Shown here: in pieces, positions 1-6,912 of the stretch
How positions within the stretch are numbered: position 1 is the first letter of the stretch
How the letters are laid out: each line of letters begins with the position of its first letter
Assembly (NCBI GenBank): GCA_004296785.1
Contig: SCVU01000604.1
Span: 1-6,928, forward strand
Source of the DNA: Planctomycetota bacterium
GTDB lineage: Bacteria; Planctomycetota; UBA1135; GCA-002686595
Direction of reading: 5' to 3'
DNA length: 6,928 bases
Translations under genes and position numbers: made by a program
The notes under the pieces: model-generated
Told to the model about the DNA's origin: nothing
The model's input: the letters and a program-made list of their open reading frames with translations, nothing else
The model's database searches: none

Positions 1-33
1 GTCGATCGAGCTCGCATCGCGAGCTCGATCGAC
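1..33. repeat. Perfect inverted repeat (hairpin) at the left edge
   Basis: Bases 1-15 (gtcgatcgagctcgc) and 19-33 are exact reverse complements separated by a 3-base loop (atc). The palindromic octamer CGAGCTCG occurs in each arm (7-14 and 20-27) and again at 40-47. The hairpin lies about 66 bases past the stop codon of the minus-strand glycerol-3-phosphate dehydrogenase gene, so it could be that gene's transcription terminator. The T-run needed to confirm this would lie beyond the window edge. Because it is at the contig end, it may instead be a fold-back or assembly break point. The base pairing is certain; the role is not. Confidence 0.6.
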
Positions 34-99
34 TCGAGGCGAGCTCGAAACTTCCAAGTCGGCGGAATCGAGGCGGGCTCCGTACTTCGTACCTCCGAC

Positions 100-1644
100 T
101 CAGTCGAGCGCGACCGACGGGTCGGTGTACGCGAGGCTCGTGCGCCGACGCGTGAAGTCCTCCGCGCACGTCGCGTCCTCGAACTGCTCGGCCCAGCTGC
201 GTTCGCCGGCCAGCACGTCGGCGCTGAGCGGCACCGTTCCGCCGCTCGTGCGCTCGCAGTGCGCGCGCACGTCGGCGGCGAGCGCGCCGTAGCGCTCGAC
301 GAGCGCGGACTCGATGCCCTGCGCGAGCGGCGCGCCCGCCGCGTCGAGCCGCGACCAGGCCGGCCGCGCGACGGGCCGCGCGAGCGCGCCGACGAGCGCG
401 TGCGTGCGCGTCGGCGAGTGCGCGGACGCGTCGCCGCGGCCGAGCTCGCGCGCGATCCGCGCCCCGAGCTTCTCCGCCATCGAGCGGTAGCCCGTCAGCT
501 TGCCGCCGGCGATCGTGTAGACGTTGCCCTCGCGCTCGACGCGCTCCTCGCGCGAGCGCTGCGACGGCGCCGCCGCCTCGGGAGGCCGCAGCAGCGGCCG
601 CAGGCCGGCCCACGCGGACACGACGTCCGCGCGGCGCAGCGCGGCGGCCGGCGCGAGCGCGTTCGCGGACTCGAGCAGGTAGTCGCGCTCGGCCTCGGTC
701 GGCGCGACCGGCGCGCTCGGATCGGCGTCGACGTCGGTCGTGCCGATCACCGTGTGCCGCGGCCAGGGGATCAGGAACATCACGCGGCCGTCGACGGCGG
801 ACGTGAAGATCACCGCGCCGTCGGTCGGCAGCCGCTCGCGCGGCACGACGACGTGCGTGCCGCGCGTCGGCGCGATCCAATCGCCGCCGAGCCCGGCGCA
901 CGCGCGCAGCGCCGAAGTGAACGGTCCGCCGGCGAGCACGCAGGCCGCCGCGCGCAGCTCGAGCGGAGCGTTGCCGGACAGATCGCGCGCTGCGATCGCG
1001 ACGCCGGACGAAGCGCCTTCGATCGCGGTCGCCTCGCAGCGCGACACGCACACCGCGTTGGCGCGCGCCGCGCTCAGCAGCACGGCGAGCGCGAGCCGCG
1101 CGTCGTGCGTCGCGCCGTCCATGTACGTGCCCGCTCCGCGCAGACCGTCGCCGCGCAGCGCGGGCACCGCCCGCAACGCGTCGGCGCGCGACAGCCAGCC
1201 GGGCGTGCCGAGCGCGCGCGGCAGCGACAGCGCGGTGTAGAGCCACAGCCCCGCGCTGAGCTTCGCGCGGCCGACGCGCGCGCCCGCGTGCACCGGGAAC
1301 ACGAAGCGCTCGGGCCACACGAGGCCGGCCGCGTTCGAAAGCAGCAGCGCGCGCTCGCGGCACGACTCGCGCACCAGCGCGAGGTCGCCGGTCTCGAGGT
1401 AGCGCAGCCCGCCGTGGATCAGGCGCGACGACGCGCTCGACGTCGCGCCGCCCCAGTCGCCGCGCTCGACGAGCGCGACCGACAGTCCGCGCAGCGTTAG
1501 ATCGAGCGCGAGCCCGCAGCCGGTGATGCCGCCGCCGATCACCGCGACGTCGAACGTGCGCTCGGCGAGCGCGGCGACGCGCGTCGAGCGCGGCGGCAGA
1601 CGCCAAGCGGGAGGATTCGTCGGGCTCGGCATCGTGCGCGGCAT
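100..1644 (-). CDS. glpD: FAD-dependent glycerol-3-phosphate dehydrogenase (GlpD/GlpA family)
   Basis: Oxidises sn-glycerol 3-phosphate to dihydroxyacetone phosphate using FAD and, in the family, passes electrons to membrane quinones; it links glycerol and phospholipid-glycerol breakdown to respiration and glycolysis as a peripheral inner-membrane enzyme. The 514-residue protein is close to the usual length of about 500. Residues 32-60 form the Rossmann FAD-binding unit with GGGITGCG at 37-44 and an acidic E60 ending the second strand. The first family signature, SRLIHGGLRYLE, is at 73-84. WAGLRPLL is at 345-352, and the second signature, GGKLTGYRSMAE, is at 380-391 (G385 sits where the family usually has threonine). 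The C-terminal domain ends with EDFTRRRTSLAY at 495-506. Two in-frame ATGs exist (1644 and 1632) and neither has a good Shine-Dalgarno; the outer one is used here. The stop is TGA at 102-100. No glpK, glpF or glpR is visible, so it is a lone glycerol gene in this window. Family assignment is very safe. Confidence 0.95.
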   Translation of the reverse strand: MPRTMPSPTNPPAWRLPPRSTRVAALAERTFDVAVIGGGITGCGLALDLTLRGLSVALVERGDWGGATSSASSRLIHGGLRYLETGDLALVRESCRERALLLSNAAGLVWPERFVFPVHAGARVGRAKLSAGLWLYTALSLPRALGTPGWLSRADALRAVPALRGDGLRGAGTYMDGATHDARLALAVLLSAARANAVCVSRCEATAIEGASSGVAIAARDLSGNAPLELRAAACVLAGGPFTSALRACAGLGGDWIAPTRGTHVVVPRERLPTDGAVIFTSAVDGRVMFLIPWPRHTVIGTTDVDADPSAPVAPTEAERDYLLESANALAPAAALRRADVVSAWAGLRPLLRPPEAAAPSQRSREERVEREGNVYTIAGGKLTGYRSMAEKLGARIARELGRGDASAHSPTRTHALVGALARPVARPAWSRLDAAGAPLAQGIESALVERYGALAADVRAHCERTSGGTVPLSADVLAGERSWAEQFEDATCAEDFTRRRTSLAYTDPSVALD

Positions 1645-1707
1645 TCCAGCATCGGGCGGCGGCGCGCGCGACTGGAGCCGCCGCGGAAAGAGGCGCCGAA
1701 AAGGAGG

Positions 1708-1742
1708 GCCGCCGCGCCCGTTCTCGCAGCGGACGCGGCGGC
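1708..1742 (-). terminator. Possible terminator hairpin between sigma factor gene and glpD
   Basis: Bases 1708-1716 (gccgccgcg) pair exactly with 1734-1742 across a 17-base loop. Read on the minus strand, the second arm is followed by CCTCCTTTTC, a short T-containing tract. It could end the sigma factor transcript before glpD. GC-rich arms of this length arise easily by chance in such DNA, and the loop is long, so this is a weak call. The rest of the 1645-1866 gap shows only a 5-bp stem at 1810-1823 and no convincing promoter. Confidence 0.2.
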
Positions 1743-1866
1743 TGGGAAGAGAGCTCCTCTCTCCTTTGCGGCTAGCGGCAGGCGTTCCGCTCGCTTGGAG
1801 CGTGGCGCGCCGGCAGTCGCCGGATCTGGAACTCCTTCGACGGGCGCGACCGCGAACGAGACGACC

Positions 1867-2484
1867 TCATCGAGGCTCCTCGCGGCCATCGCCCTCGAGC
1901 ACTTGTGCGAGCTTCGCGAGCGCGCGGTGCAGCAGAATGCGCACCGCGCCCTCGCTCTTGCCGATGCGTTCGCCGATCTCGGCGCGCGACAGACCGACGA
2001 CGCGCGCGAGCACGATCACCTCGCGGTACTCGTCGGGCAGCTTCGAGAACGCCTTCTCGATGCGCTCGAGCTCTTCGCGCACGATCGCCTGCCCGCTCGG
2101 CGACGAGAACGAGCGGTACGCGTTCAAGAGCTCCGCATGGCTGCCCGAGCTCGCGCTGCTCGGCTGCGGCACCTCGCGCAACACGTCGCGTTTCTCGGCG
2201 CGGTAGTATTCGTGCTTGTGGAGGATCTTGCGCAGCGCGGTCGTGTACAGCCAGTGCTTGAACGCGCCCTCGCTCGGGTACTTGAACGTCTCGATGTGCT
2301 CGAGCACTTCGCGGCACACCGACTGCACGAGGTCCGAGCTCGACTCCTTCGCGCCGACGAGCTGCCCGGCGCGCAGTCGCACGAACGCGTGCAGACCGGG
2401 GAGATAGCGCGAGAGCAGCGCCTCGACCGCTTGCCGGTCGCCCTGCGCGGCGTTCTCCACGAGGATGCGAGTCGGGGCTTCCAT
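1867..2484 (-). CDS. ECF-type RNA polymerase sigma factor, paired with a divergent Ser/Thr kinase
   Basis: A 205-residue group 4 (ECF) sigma factor directing RNA polymerase to a specific regulon. Region 2 spans about residues 18-100: the core-binding segment SSSDLVQSVCREVLEHI is at 48-64, then FKHWLYTTALRKILHKHEYY at 75-94 and the basic EKRD at 97-100. A serine-rich linker (109-130) leads to region 4 at about 138-195, whose helix-turn-helix is LSRAEIGERIGKSEGAVRILLHRALAKL (165-192; first part LSRAEIGERIGKSEGAVR, rest ILLHRALAKL). There is no extra C-terminal domain. ECF factors usually carry acidic residues in the stretch just before LVQ (DAED-like); here S48, S49 and S50 precede D51, so only the last acid remains. 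No anti-sigma factor gene adjoins it; the neighbour is a divergently read kinase 104 bp away, which suggests control by phosphorylation. The start is ATG at 2484; no clear Shine-Dalgarno precedes it. The family is certain; the exact ECF group is not. Confidence 0.95.
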   Translation of the reverse strand: MEAPTRILVENAAQGDRQAVEALLSRYLPGLHAFVRLRAGQLVGAKESSSDLVQSVCREVLEHIETFKYPSEGAFKHWLYTTALRKILHKHEYYRAEKRDVLREVPQPSSASSGSHAELLNAYRSFSSPSGQAIVREELERIEKAFSKLPDEYREVIVLARVVGLSRAEIGERIGKSEGAVRILLHRALAKLAQVLEGDGREEPR

Positions 2485-2588
2485 GCGAGGCGCCAGGAGC
2501 GACGAGCGCGGCGCGTAACACGCCGCTCGCGTTCCGGGTTACGCCACCAGTATAGAGCCAACTCGACGGCGAGCGCCCGCACCCCGCG
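2485..2588. promoter_or_regulatory. Divergent sigma factor/kinase intergenic region with a possible two-way -10 element
   Basis: This 104-bp gap separates the two divergent start codons. In very GC-rich surroundings, bases 2549-2556 (agtataga) are a short A/T island. Read on the plus strand it gives TATAGA (2551-2556), about 32 bases before the kinase ATG. Read on the minus strand it gives TATACT (2554-2549), about 64 bases before the sigma factor ATG. Both resemble a housekeeping -10 box, but no convincing TTGACA-like -35 was found for either direction. On the minus strand, GGAAC at 2535-2531 matches the common ECF -35 core, but no suitable -10 follows at normal spacing, so autoregulation by an ECF factor is only a possibility. 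Confidence 0.35.
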
Positions 2589-5201
2589 ATGAACGACCCT
2601 GCGCCTCATTCGGATGCGGAGCTCGAGGAGCTCGTGCTGCGCGTCCTGGACGCGCTCGAGCTCGATCCCGCGGCGCTGGATCGATTGTGCGCCGAGAACC
2701 CGGCGCACGCGACGAAGCTGCGCTCGCGCATCCGCACGCTCGAGGAGGCGGGGCTGCTCGGCGACGCCGACAGCTGGACCTCGGGCGCGATCGGCGACTT
2801 CCACCTGCTGCGCAAGCTCGGCGAGGGCGGCATGGGCATCGTGTGGATGGCCGAGCAGTTGTCGCTGAAACGCCGCGTCGCGCTGAAGCTCGTGCGGCCG
2901 GACCAGCTGCACTTCAGCGGCGCGCGCGTGCGCTTCCAGCGCGAGGTCGAGGCGATCGCGCAGCTCTCGCACCCCGCGATCCTGCAGATCCACTCGGTCG
3001 GCAACGAGCGCGGGCTGCCGTACTACGCGATGGAGCTCGTGCGCGGCTGCTCGGTCGGCTCGGGTCTCGCGCTGCTGCGCGCGGACGCGCGCGGGCTCGA
3101 GCCGGCGGCGCTGCTCGCGCTCGTGCGTCGCCACGCCGATGCGCTCGAAGCGATGCCCGGCACGGTCACCGCTCCCGCCGCGACGCGCGCCGACACGCCC
3201 GAGGCCTACCGCGGCACGTGGACCGAGCTCGCGCTGTACGTCGCGCGGCAGGTGGCGCTCGCGCTCGCGCACGCGCACGGCCGCGGCGTGCTGCACCGCG
3301 ACGTCAAGCCGCACAACGTGCTGCTCGACGTCGACGGCCGCGTGCTGCTCGCCGACTTCGGGCTCGCCAGCACGTCGTCGCGCGCGACGGATCGGATCAC
3401 GCGCTACGGCACGCAGATGGGCTCGGTGCCGTACATGTCGCCCGAGCAGCTCACCGGCGCCGACTGCGACGCGCGCACCGACGTGTACGGGCTGGGCGTC
3501 ACGCTGTACGAGTTCCTGTGCGGCGCGCTGCCGCACGAGGGCGCGAACAGCGAGCAACTGCAGCAGCGGATCCTCGAGGGCCGCGCGGTCCCGCTGCGGC
3601 GGCGCGAGCCGCGCATCGGCCGCGACGTCGAGCTCGTCGTCGCGACGGCGATGGAGCGCGATCCACAGCGGCGCTACGAGAGCGCCGCGGCCTTCGCGGC
3701 CGACCTCGAGCGACTGCAGCGGCGCGAACCGATCGCCGCGCGGCCGCTGCCGCGGCTGCTGCTGCTGCGGCGCTGGATCGAGCGGCGCCCGGCCGCGGCG
3801 GTCTCGCTCGCGCTGGGCACCGCGCTCGCGGTCGGCCTGCCGCTCGTGTGGGCGGTGCAGGAGTCGCGTTCGGTCCACGCGATGGAGTCGAAGAACACGG
3901 CGCTCGCCGGCGCGTTGTCCGAGGCGCGCGCGCAGGAGCGCCGCGCGCTCGACGAGCGCGCGAAGGCCGTCGAGGCGCTGGTGCACGCGCAGTCGGAGCG
4001 CGATGCGGCCGACGGCGTGACCGACTACCTGATCCACCTGTTCGAGCAGGCGGCGCCCGACAGCGCGCAGGGCACCGAGCCGACGGCGAGCGAGCTGCTC
4101 GCGCTCGGCGCTGAGCACGCGCAGAACGCCGAGGCGCTCGGCGTCGACGCGCGCGCGCGCCTGGCCAATGCGATCGGCGACGTGTACCTGAGGCGCGGCG
4201 ACGTCGAGCGCGCAGAGCCGCTGCTCACGCTGTCGCTCGAGCTCGCGCGCGCGACGCACGGACGCGGCAGCGAGCGCGAGCTGTCAGCGCTGAACGATCT
4301 CGCGATCGCGTGGCGAGCGCGCAAGCAGCCGGAGAAGGCGCGCGCGCTGTTCCAACGCGTGCTCGACGAGCAGCGCGAGCTGCTCGGGCGCGCGCACTCG
4401 AAGACGCTGTCGACGCAGAACAACCTCGCCTACTGTGCGATGGACCTCGGCGAGTCCGCGCTCGCCGTCGAACTGCTCGAGGACGCGGTCGCGTCGTCGA
4501 GCGCCGAGCGCGGCGCGCGCGACCCGGAGACCGTGCTGTTCGAAGTCAGCCTCGGCATCGCGCTCGTCGGCGCGAAGGACGTCGAGCGCGCGGCCGCGCA
4601 GGCGGCCAAGGCGCGCGCGCTCGCGCTCGAAGTGCTCGGGCCGAAGCACCCGAACGCGCTGTCGGCGATCGGCAACCTTGCGCGCGCGCACGAGCTGCGC
4701 AGCGAGTTCGACGCGGCGATCGCGGCGAATCGCGAGTTCCTCGCGGGCTGCCGCGAGGTCTACGGGCCGGCGCACCCGCAGACGCTGACCGCCGCGCTCA
4801 ACGTCGCGTCGAGTTGCCGCAAGGGCGGGAAGGTCGCCGAGGAGGGCGAGGCGCGCCGCGAGCACCTGAAGCTGTGCCGCGACGCGCGCGGTCCGGACGA
4901 TCCCGACGCGCTGCGTGCGCTGCACAACCTCGGCGTGTGGCAGCAGGGCGCGGAGCTCGTCGACGAAGCGCGCGCGACGCTCGACGAAGCGCTCGCGGCG
5001 CGGCGGCGCGTGCTCGGCGCGACGCACGCGAGCACGCTCGCGACGCTGACGCAGCTCGCGCAGCTCGAGGAGAAGACGGGGCGCGTCGCACGCGCGCTCG
5101 AGCTCGCGCGCGAGGCGCTCGCGGCGACGGCCGAGGGCGATGCGAGCCGCGCCAAGCGCGCCGAGCTCGTCGAGCGACTGACCGCCGCATCGGCAAAGTA
5201 A
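2589..5201 (+). CDS. Transmembrane Ser/Thr protein kinase with C-terminal TPR repeats
   Basis: An 870-residue Hanks-type (PknB-like) kinase. Residues 1-70 form a helical leader. The catalytic domain runs about 71-378: glycine loop LGEGGMGIVW (77-86), ATP lysine K100 in VALKLV, helix-C glutamate E119, catalytic loop HRDVKPHNVLL (236-246), DFG (256-258), a Ser/Thr-rich activation segment, SPE (284-286) and D298. All key residues are present, so it should be an active RD kinase. The stretch between the hinge (MELVRG, 148-153) and HRD is about 84 residues, roughly 40 more than in PknB. A hydrophobic segment at 401-423 is a single transmembrane helix, followed by a charged coiled-coil-like stretch (425-475). 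About eight TPR units of about 42 residues (521-847), with NL-A cores and G-HP spacers, resemble kinesin light chain repeats (TPR_10/TPR_12). With the kinase in the cytoplasm, the TPR half would lie outside the membrane. It is divergent from the ECF sigma gene, its probable partner. No clear Shine-Dalgarno was seen; the next methionine (M82) would remove part of the glycine loop, supporting this start. Confidence 0.96.
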   Translation: MNDPAPHSDAELEELVLRVLDALELDPAALDRLCAENPAHATKLRSRIRTLEEAGLLGDADSWTSGAIGDFHLLRKLGEGGMGIVWMAEQLSLKRRVALKLVRPDQLHFSGARVRFQREVEAIAQLSHPAILQIHSVGNERGLPYYAMELVRGCSVGSGLALLRADARGLEPAALLALVRRHADALEAMPGTVTAPAATRADTPEAYRGTWTELALYVARQVALALAHAHGRGVLHRDVKPHNVLLDVDGRVLLADFGLASTSSRATDRITRYGTQMGSVPYMSPEQLTGADCDARTDVYGLGVTLYEFLCGALPHEGANSEQLQQRILEGRAVPLRRREPRIGRDVELVVATAMERDPQRRYESAAAFAADLERLQRREPIAARPLPRLLLLRRWIERRPAAAVSLALGTALAVGLPLVWAVQESRSVHAMESKNTALAGALSEARAQERRALDERAKAVEALVHAQSERDAADGVTDYLIHLFEQAAPDSAQGTEPTASELLALGAEHAQNAEALGVDARARLANAIGDVYLRRGDVERAEPLLTLSLELARATHGRGSERELSALNDLAIAWRARKQPEKARALFQRVLDEQRELLGRAHSKTLSTQNNLAYCAMDLGESALAVELLEDAVASSSAERGARDPETVLFEVSLGIALVGAKDVERAAAQAAKARALALEVLGPKHPNALSAIGNLARAHELRSEFDAAIAANREFLAGCREVYGPAHPQTLTAALNVASSCRKGGKVAEEGEARREHLKLCRDARGPDDPDALRALHNLGVWQQGAELVDEARATLDEALAARRRVLGATHASTLATLTQLAQLEEKTGRVARALELAREALAATAEGDASRAKRAELVERLTAASAK

Positions 5202-5252
5202 GCGACGCGTTCGATCGCCGTTCACGGCCGTCCGCGCGGCGCGCGCGCAGCT

Positions 5253-5256
5253 AGGA
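5253..5256 (+). promoter_or_regulatory. Likely ribosome binding site of the M2 peptidase gene
   Basis: AGGA lies ten bases before the ATG at 5267 and is the only purine-rich Shine-Dalgarno-like core in the 65-bp gap after the kinase stop codon. It supports the chosen peptidase start, which also places a signal sequence at the N-terminus. No promoter or strong terminator was seen in the gap, so the peptidase may be read from the kinase transcript. Confidence 0.45.
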
Positions 5257-5266
5257 TCGCGCCGCC

Positions 5267-6912
5267 ATGCCGATCCGATCCGCGCCGCGTTCGATCCCCG
5301 CCGCCCTGCTCGTCGCGTGTTGTCTGCCGCTCGCGTGCTCGACGCTGCCTAGCGGCGCGGCGAGCGACGAGGCGCGCGCGCGCGAGTTCCTCGCCTTCTA
5401 CAACGCCGGCTACCAACAGGTCGCGCGCGTCTCCGGCGAAGCGCAGTGGGTCTCGGTGACCGACGTCAGCGCCGAGCACACCGCGGCGAGCGTCGGCGCC
5501 GGCAAGGCGGCCGCGGCGTTCACCGGCAATCCGTACGCGCTGCGGATGGGCACCGAGCTGCTCGAGGACGGCGTCGGACTGTCGGCCGCGACGCGCAACG
5601 AGCTCTTGCGCGTGATGCTGCGCGCCGCCGAGGCGCCGGGCACGATCCCCGACGTCGTCGCCGCGCGCATCGAGGCCGAGGGCAACCAGTCGAACGTGCA
5701 GGACGGTTTCGCGTTCCAGATGCGCCAGCGCGATGGCACGACCAAGGAAGTCAGCGCGAACGAGATCGATCGACTGCTGCGCGAGTCGCGCGACCTCGGT
5801 GAACGGCTCGAGGCGTGGCGCACCGCGAAGACGATCGGCAAGCCGCTCAAGCCCGGGCTCGTGAAGCTGCAGGGGCTGCGCAATCGCGTCGCGAGCGAGC
5901 TCGGCTTCGCGGACTTCTTCGAGCTGCAAGTCGGCGACTACGGGATGCAGACGCCGCAAATGATGCAGCTGCTCGACAAGCTGCTCGGCGAGATCCGGCC
6001 GCTGTACGAGCAGTTGCACTGCTGGGCGAAGCACGAGCTCGCCAAGCGCTACGGCCAGCAGGTGCCGCGGCGGATCCCGGCGCACTGGCTCTCGAATCGC
6101 TGGGGTCAGGAGTGGCCGGGCTTCGTCGATGCGGTCGATCTCGATCGCTACTTCGCCGGCCGCAGCGCCGAGTCGATCGTCGAGCAGGCCGAGCAGTTCT
6201 ACGTCTCGATGGGCTTTGCGAAGTTGCCGCAGACGTTCTGGGAGCGCTCGAGCCTCTACCCGTTCCCGCCGGGCTCGAAGAAGCGCAAGAACAGCCACGC
6301 GAGCGCCTACCACATCGATCTCGAGAACGACGTGCGCTCGCTGATGAGCGTCGAGCCGAACTTCCAATGGTTCGAGACGACGCACCACGAGCTCGGGCAC
6401 ATCTACTACTACGCGAGCTACACGCGCCCCGAGGTGCCGCCGATCCTGCGCGAGGGCGCGAACCGCTCGTTCCACGAGGGCATCGGCGAGTTGATCTCGC
6501 TCGCGGCGAGCCAGCAGCCGTACCTGCGCGAGGTCGGTGTGCTGCCGAAGGGGACACAGATCGATCCGATCCAGTGGCAGCTCAACGAGGCGCTGAAGAG
6601 CGTCGTGTTCATGCCGTGGTCGATCGGCGTGATGAGCCACTGGGAGCACGACTTCTACGCGGGGCTCCCCGCCGACCAGCTCAATGCGCGCTGGTGGTCG
6701 TACGTCGCGAAGTACCAGGGCATCGAGCCGCCGGAGCCGCGGTCGGAGGAGTGGTGCGATCCGGCGACGAAGACGCACGTGAACGACGATCCGGCGCAGT
6801 ACTACGACTACGCGCTCGCGACGGTGCTGAAGTTCCAGCTGCACGAGCACATCGCGACGAAGATCCTGAAGCAGGACCCGCGCAACTGCTCGTACTACGG
6901 GAACAAGGAGGT
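5267..6912 (+). CDS. M2-family (ACE-like) zinc peptidase, putative lipoprotein, 3' end missing
   Basis: A bacterial relative of angiotensin-converting enzyme, a zinc dipeptidyl carboxypeptidase family, probably acting outside the cytoplasm on peptides. The N-terminus has R4 and R8, a hydrophobic run (10-23) and cysteines in lipobox-like settings (LVAC ending at C18, LPLAC ending at C24), so lipid anchoring is likely. The zinc site is HELGH at 374-378, with the third ligand E404 in REGANRSFHEGIGE (395-408). Other ACE landmarks are HASA at 344-347 (ACE H353), K502 and H504 in KTHV (ACE K511, H513) and Y512/Y515 (ACE Y520, Y523). ACE's chloride ligand R522 aligns with D514. There are two extra residues between HELGH and the glutamate compared with human ACE. 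The family is usually about 600 residues; 549 are present, ending at NCSYYGNKEV where homologues continue with a C-terminal helix. The frame stays open to the edge only because adapter bases follow at 6913-6928. The gene starts 65 bp after the kinase, on the same strand. Confidence 0.94.

Noticed and set aside
82..92. Short inverted repeat gtac-ttc-gtac after the glpD stop codon
   Set aside because: The arms are only 4 bp with no T-tract, too weak to call a terminator.
259..1500. A 413-codon open frame on the plus strand, opposite glpD
   Set aside because: Extremely Arg/Ala-rich shadow of glpD with no motif.
1756..1767. Strong Shine-Dalgarno-like stretch AAAGGAGAGAGG on the minus strand
   Set aside because: No ATG, GTG or TTG lies at a usable distance downstream, and the glpD start is more than 100 bases away. 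Probably chance, or part of a purine/pyrimidine inverted repeat.
1539..1889. A 116-codon minus-strand frame overlapping the sigma factor stop and the glpD start, through the sigma-glpD gap
   Set aside because: Overlaps the start of glpD by about 100 bases and has Arg/Ala/Ser-rich composition with no domain. Its ATG overlaps the sigma gene, but nothing supports translation.
3700..3790. Repeated CTG/CGG triplets (gctgctgctgcgg) inside the kinase gene
   Set aside because: They encode the Leu/Arg-rich segment before the transmembrane helix and reflect codon bias; this is not a separate repeat element.
2124..4259. A 711-codon open frame on the minus strand, opposite the kinase
   Set aside because: Its product is Arg/Ala/Gln-rich with no domain features, and it overlaps two genes with clear conserved motifs. 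Long antisense frames are expected with such GC-rich codon use.
5222..6850. A 542-codon open frame on the minus strand, opposite the M2 peptidase
   Set aside because: Low-complexity Arg/Leu/Ala composition, no recognisable family, and it lies fully opposite a gene with an intact ACE-like active site.
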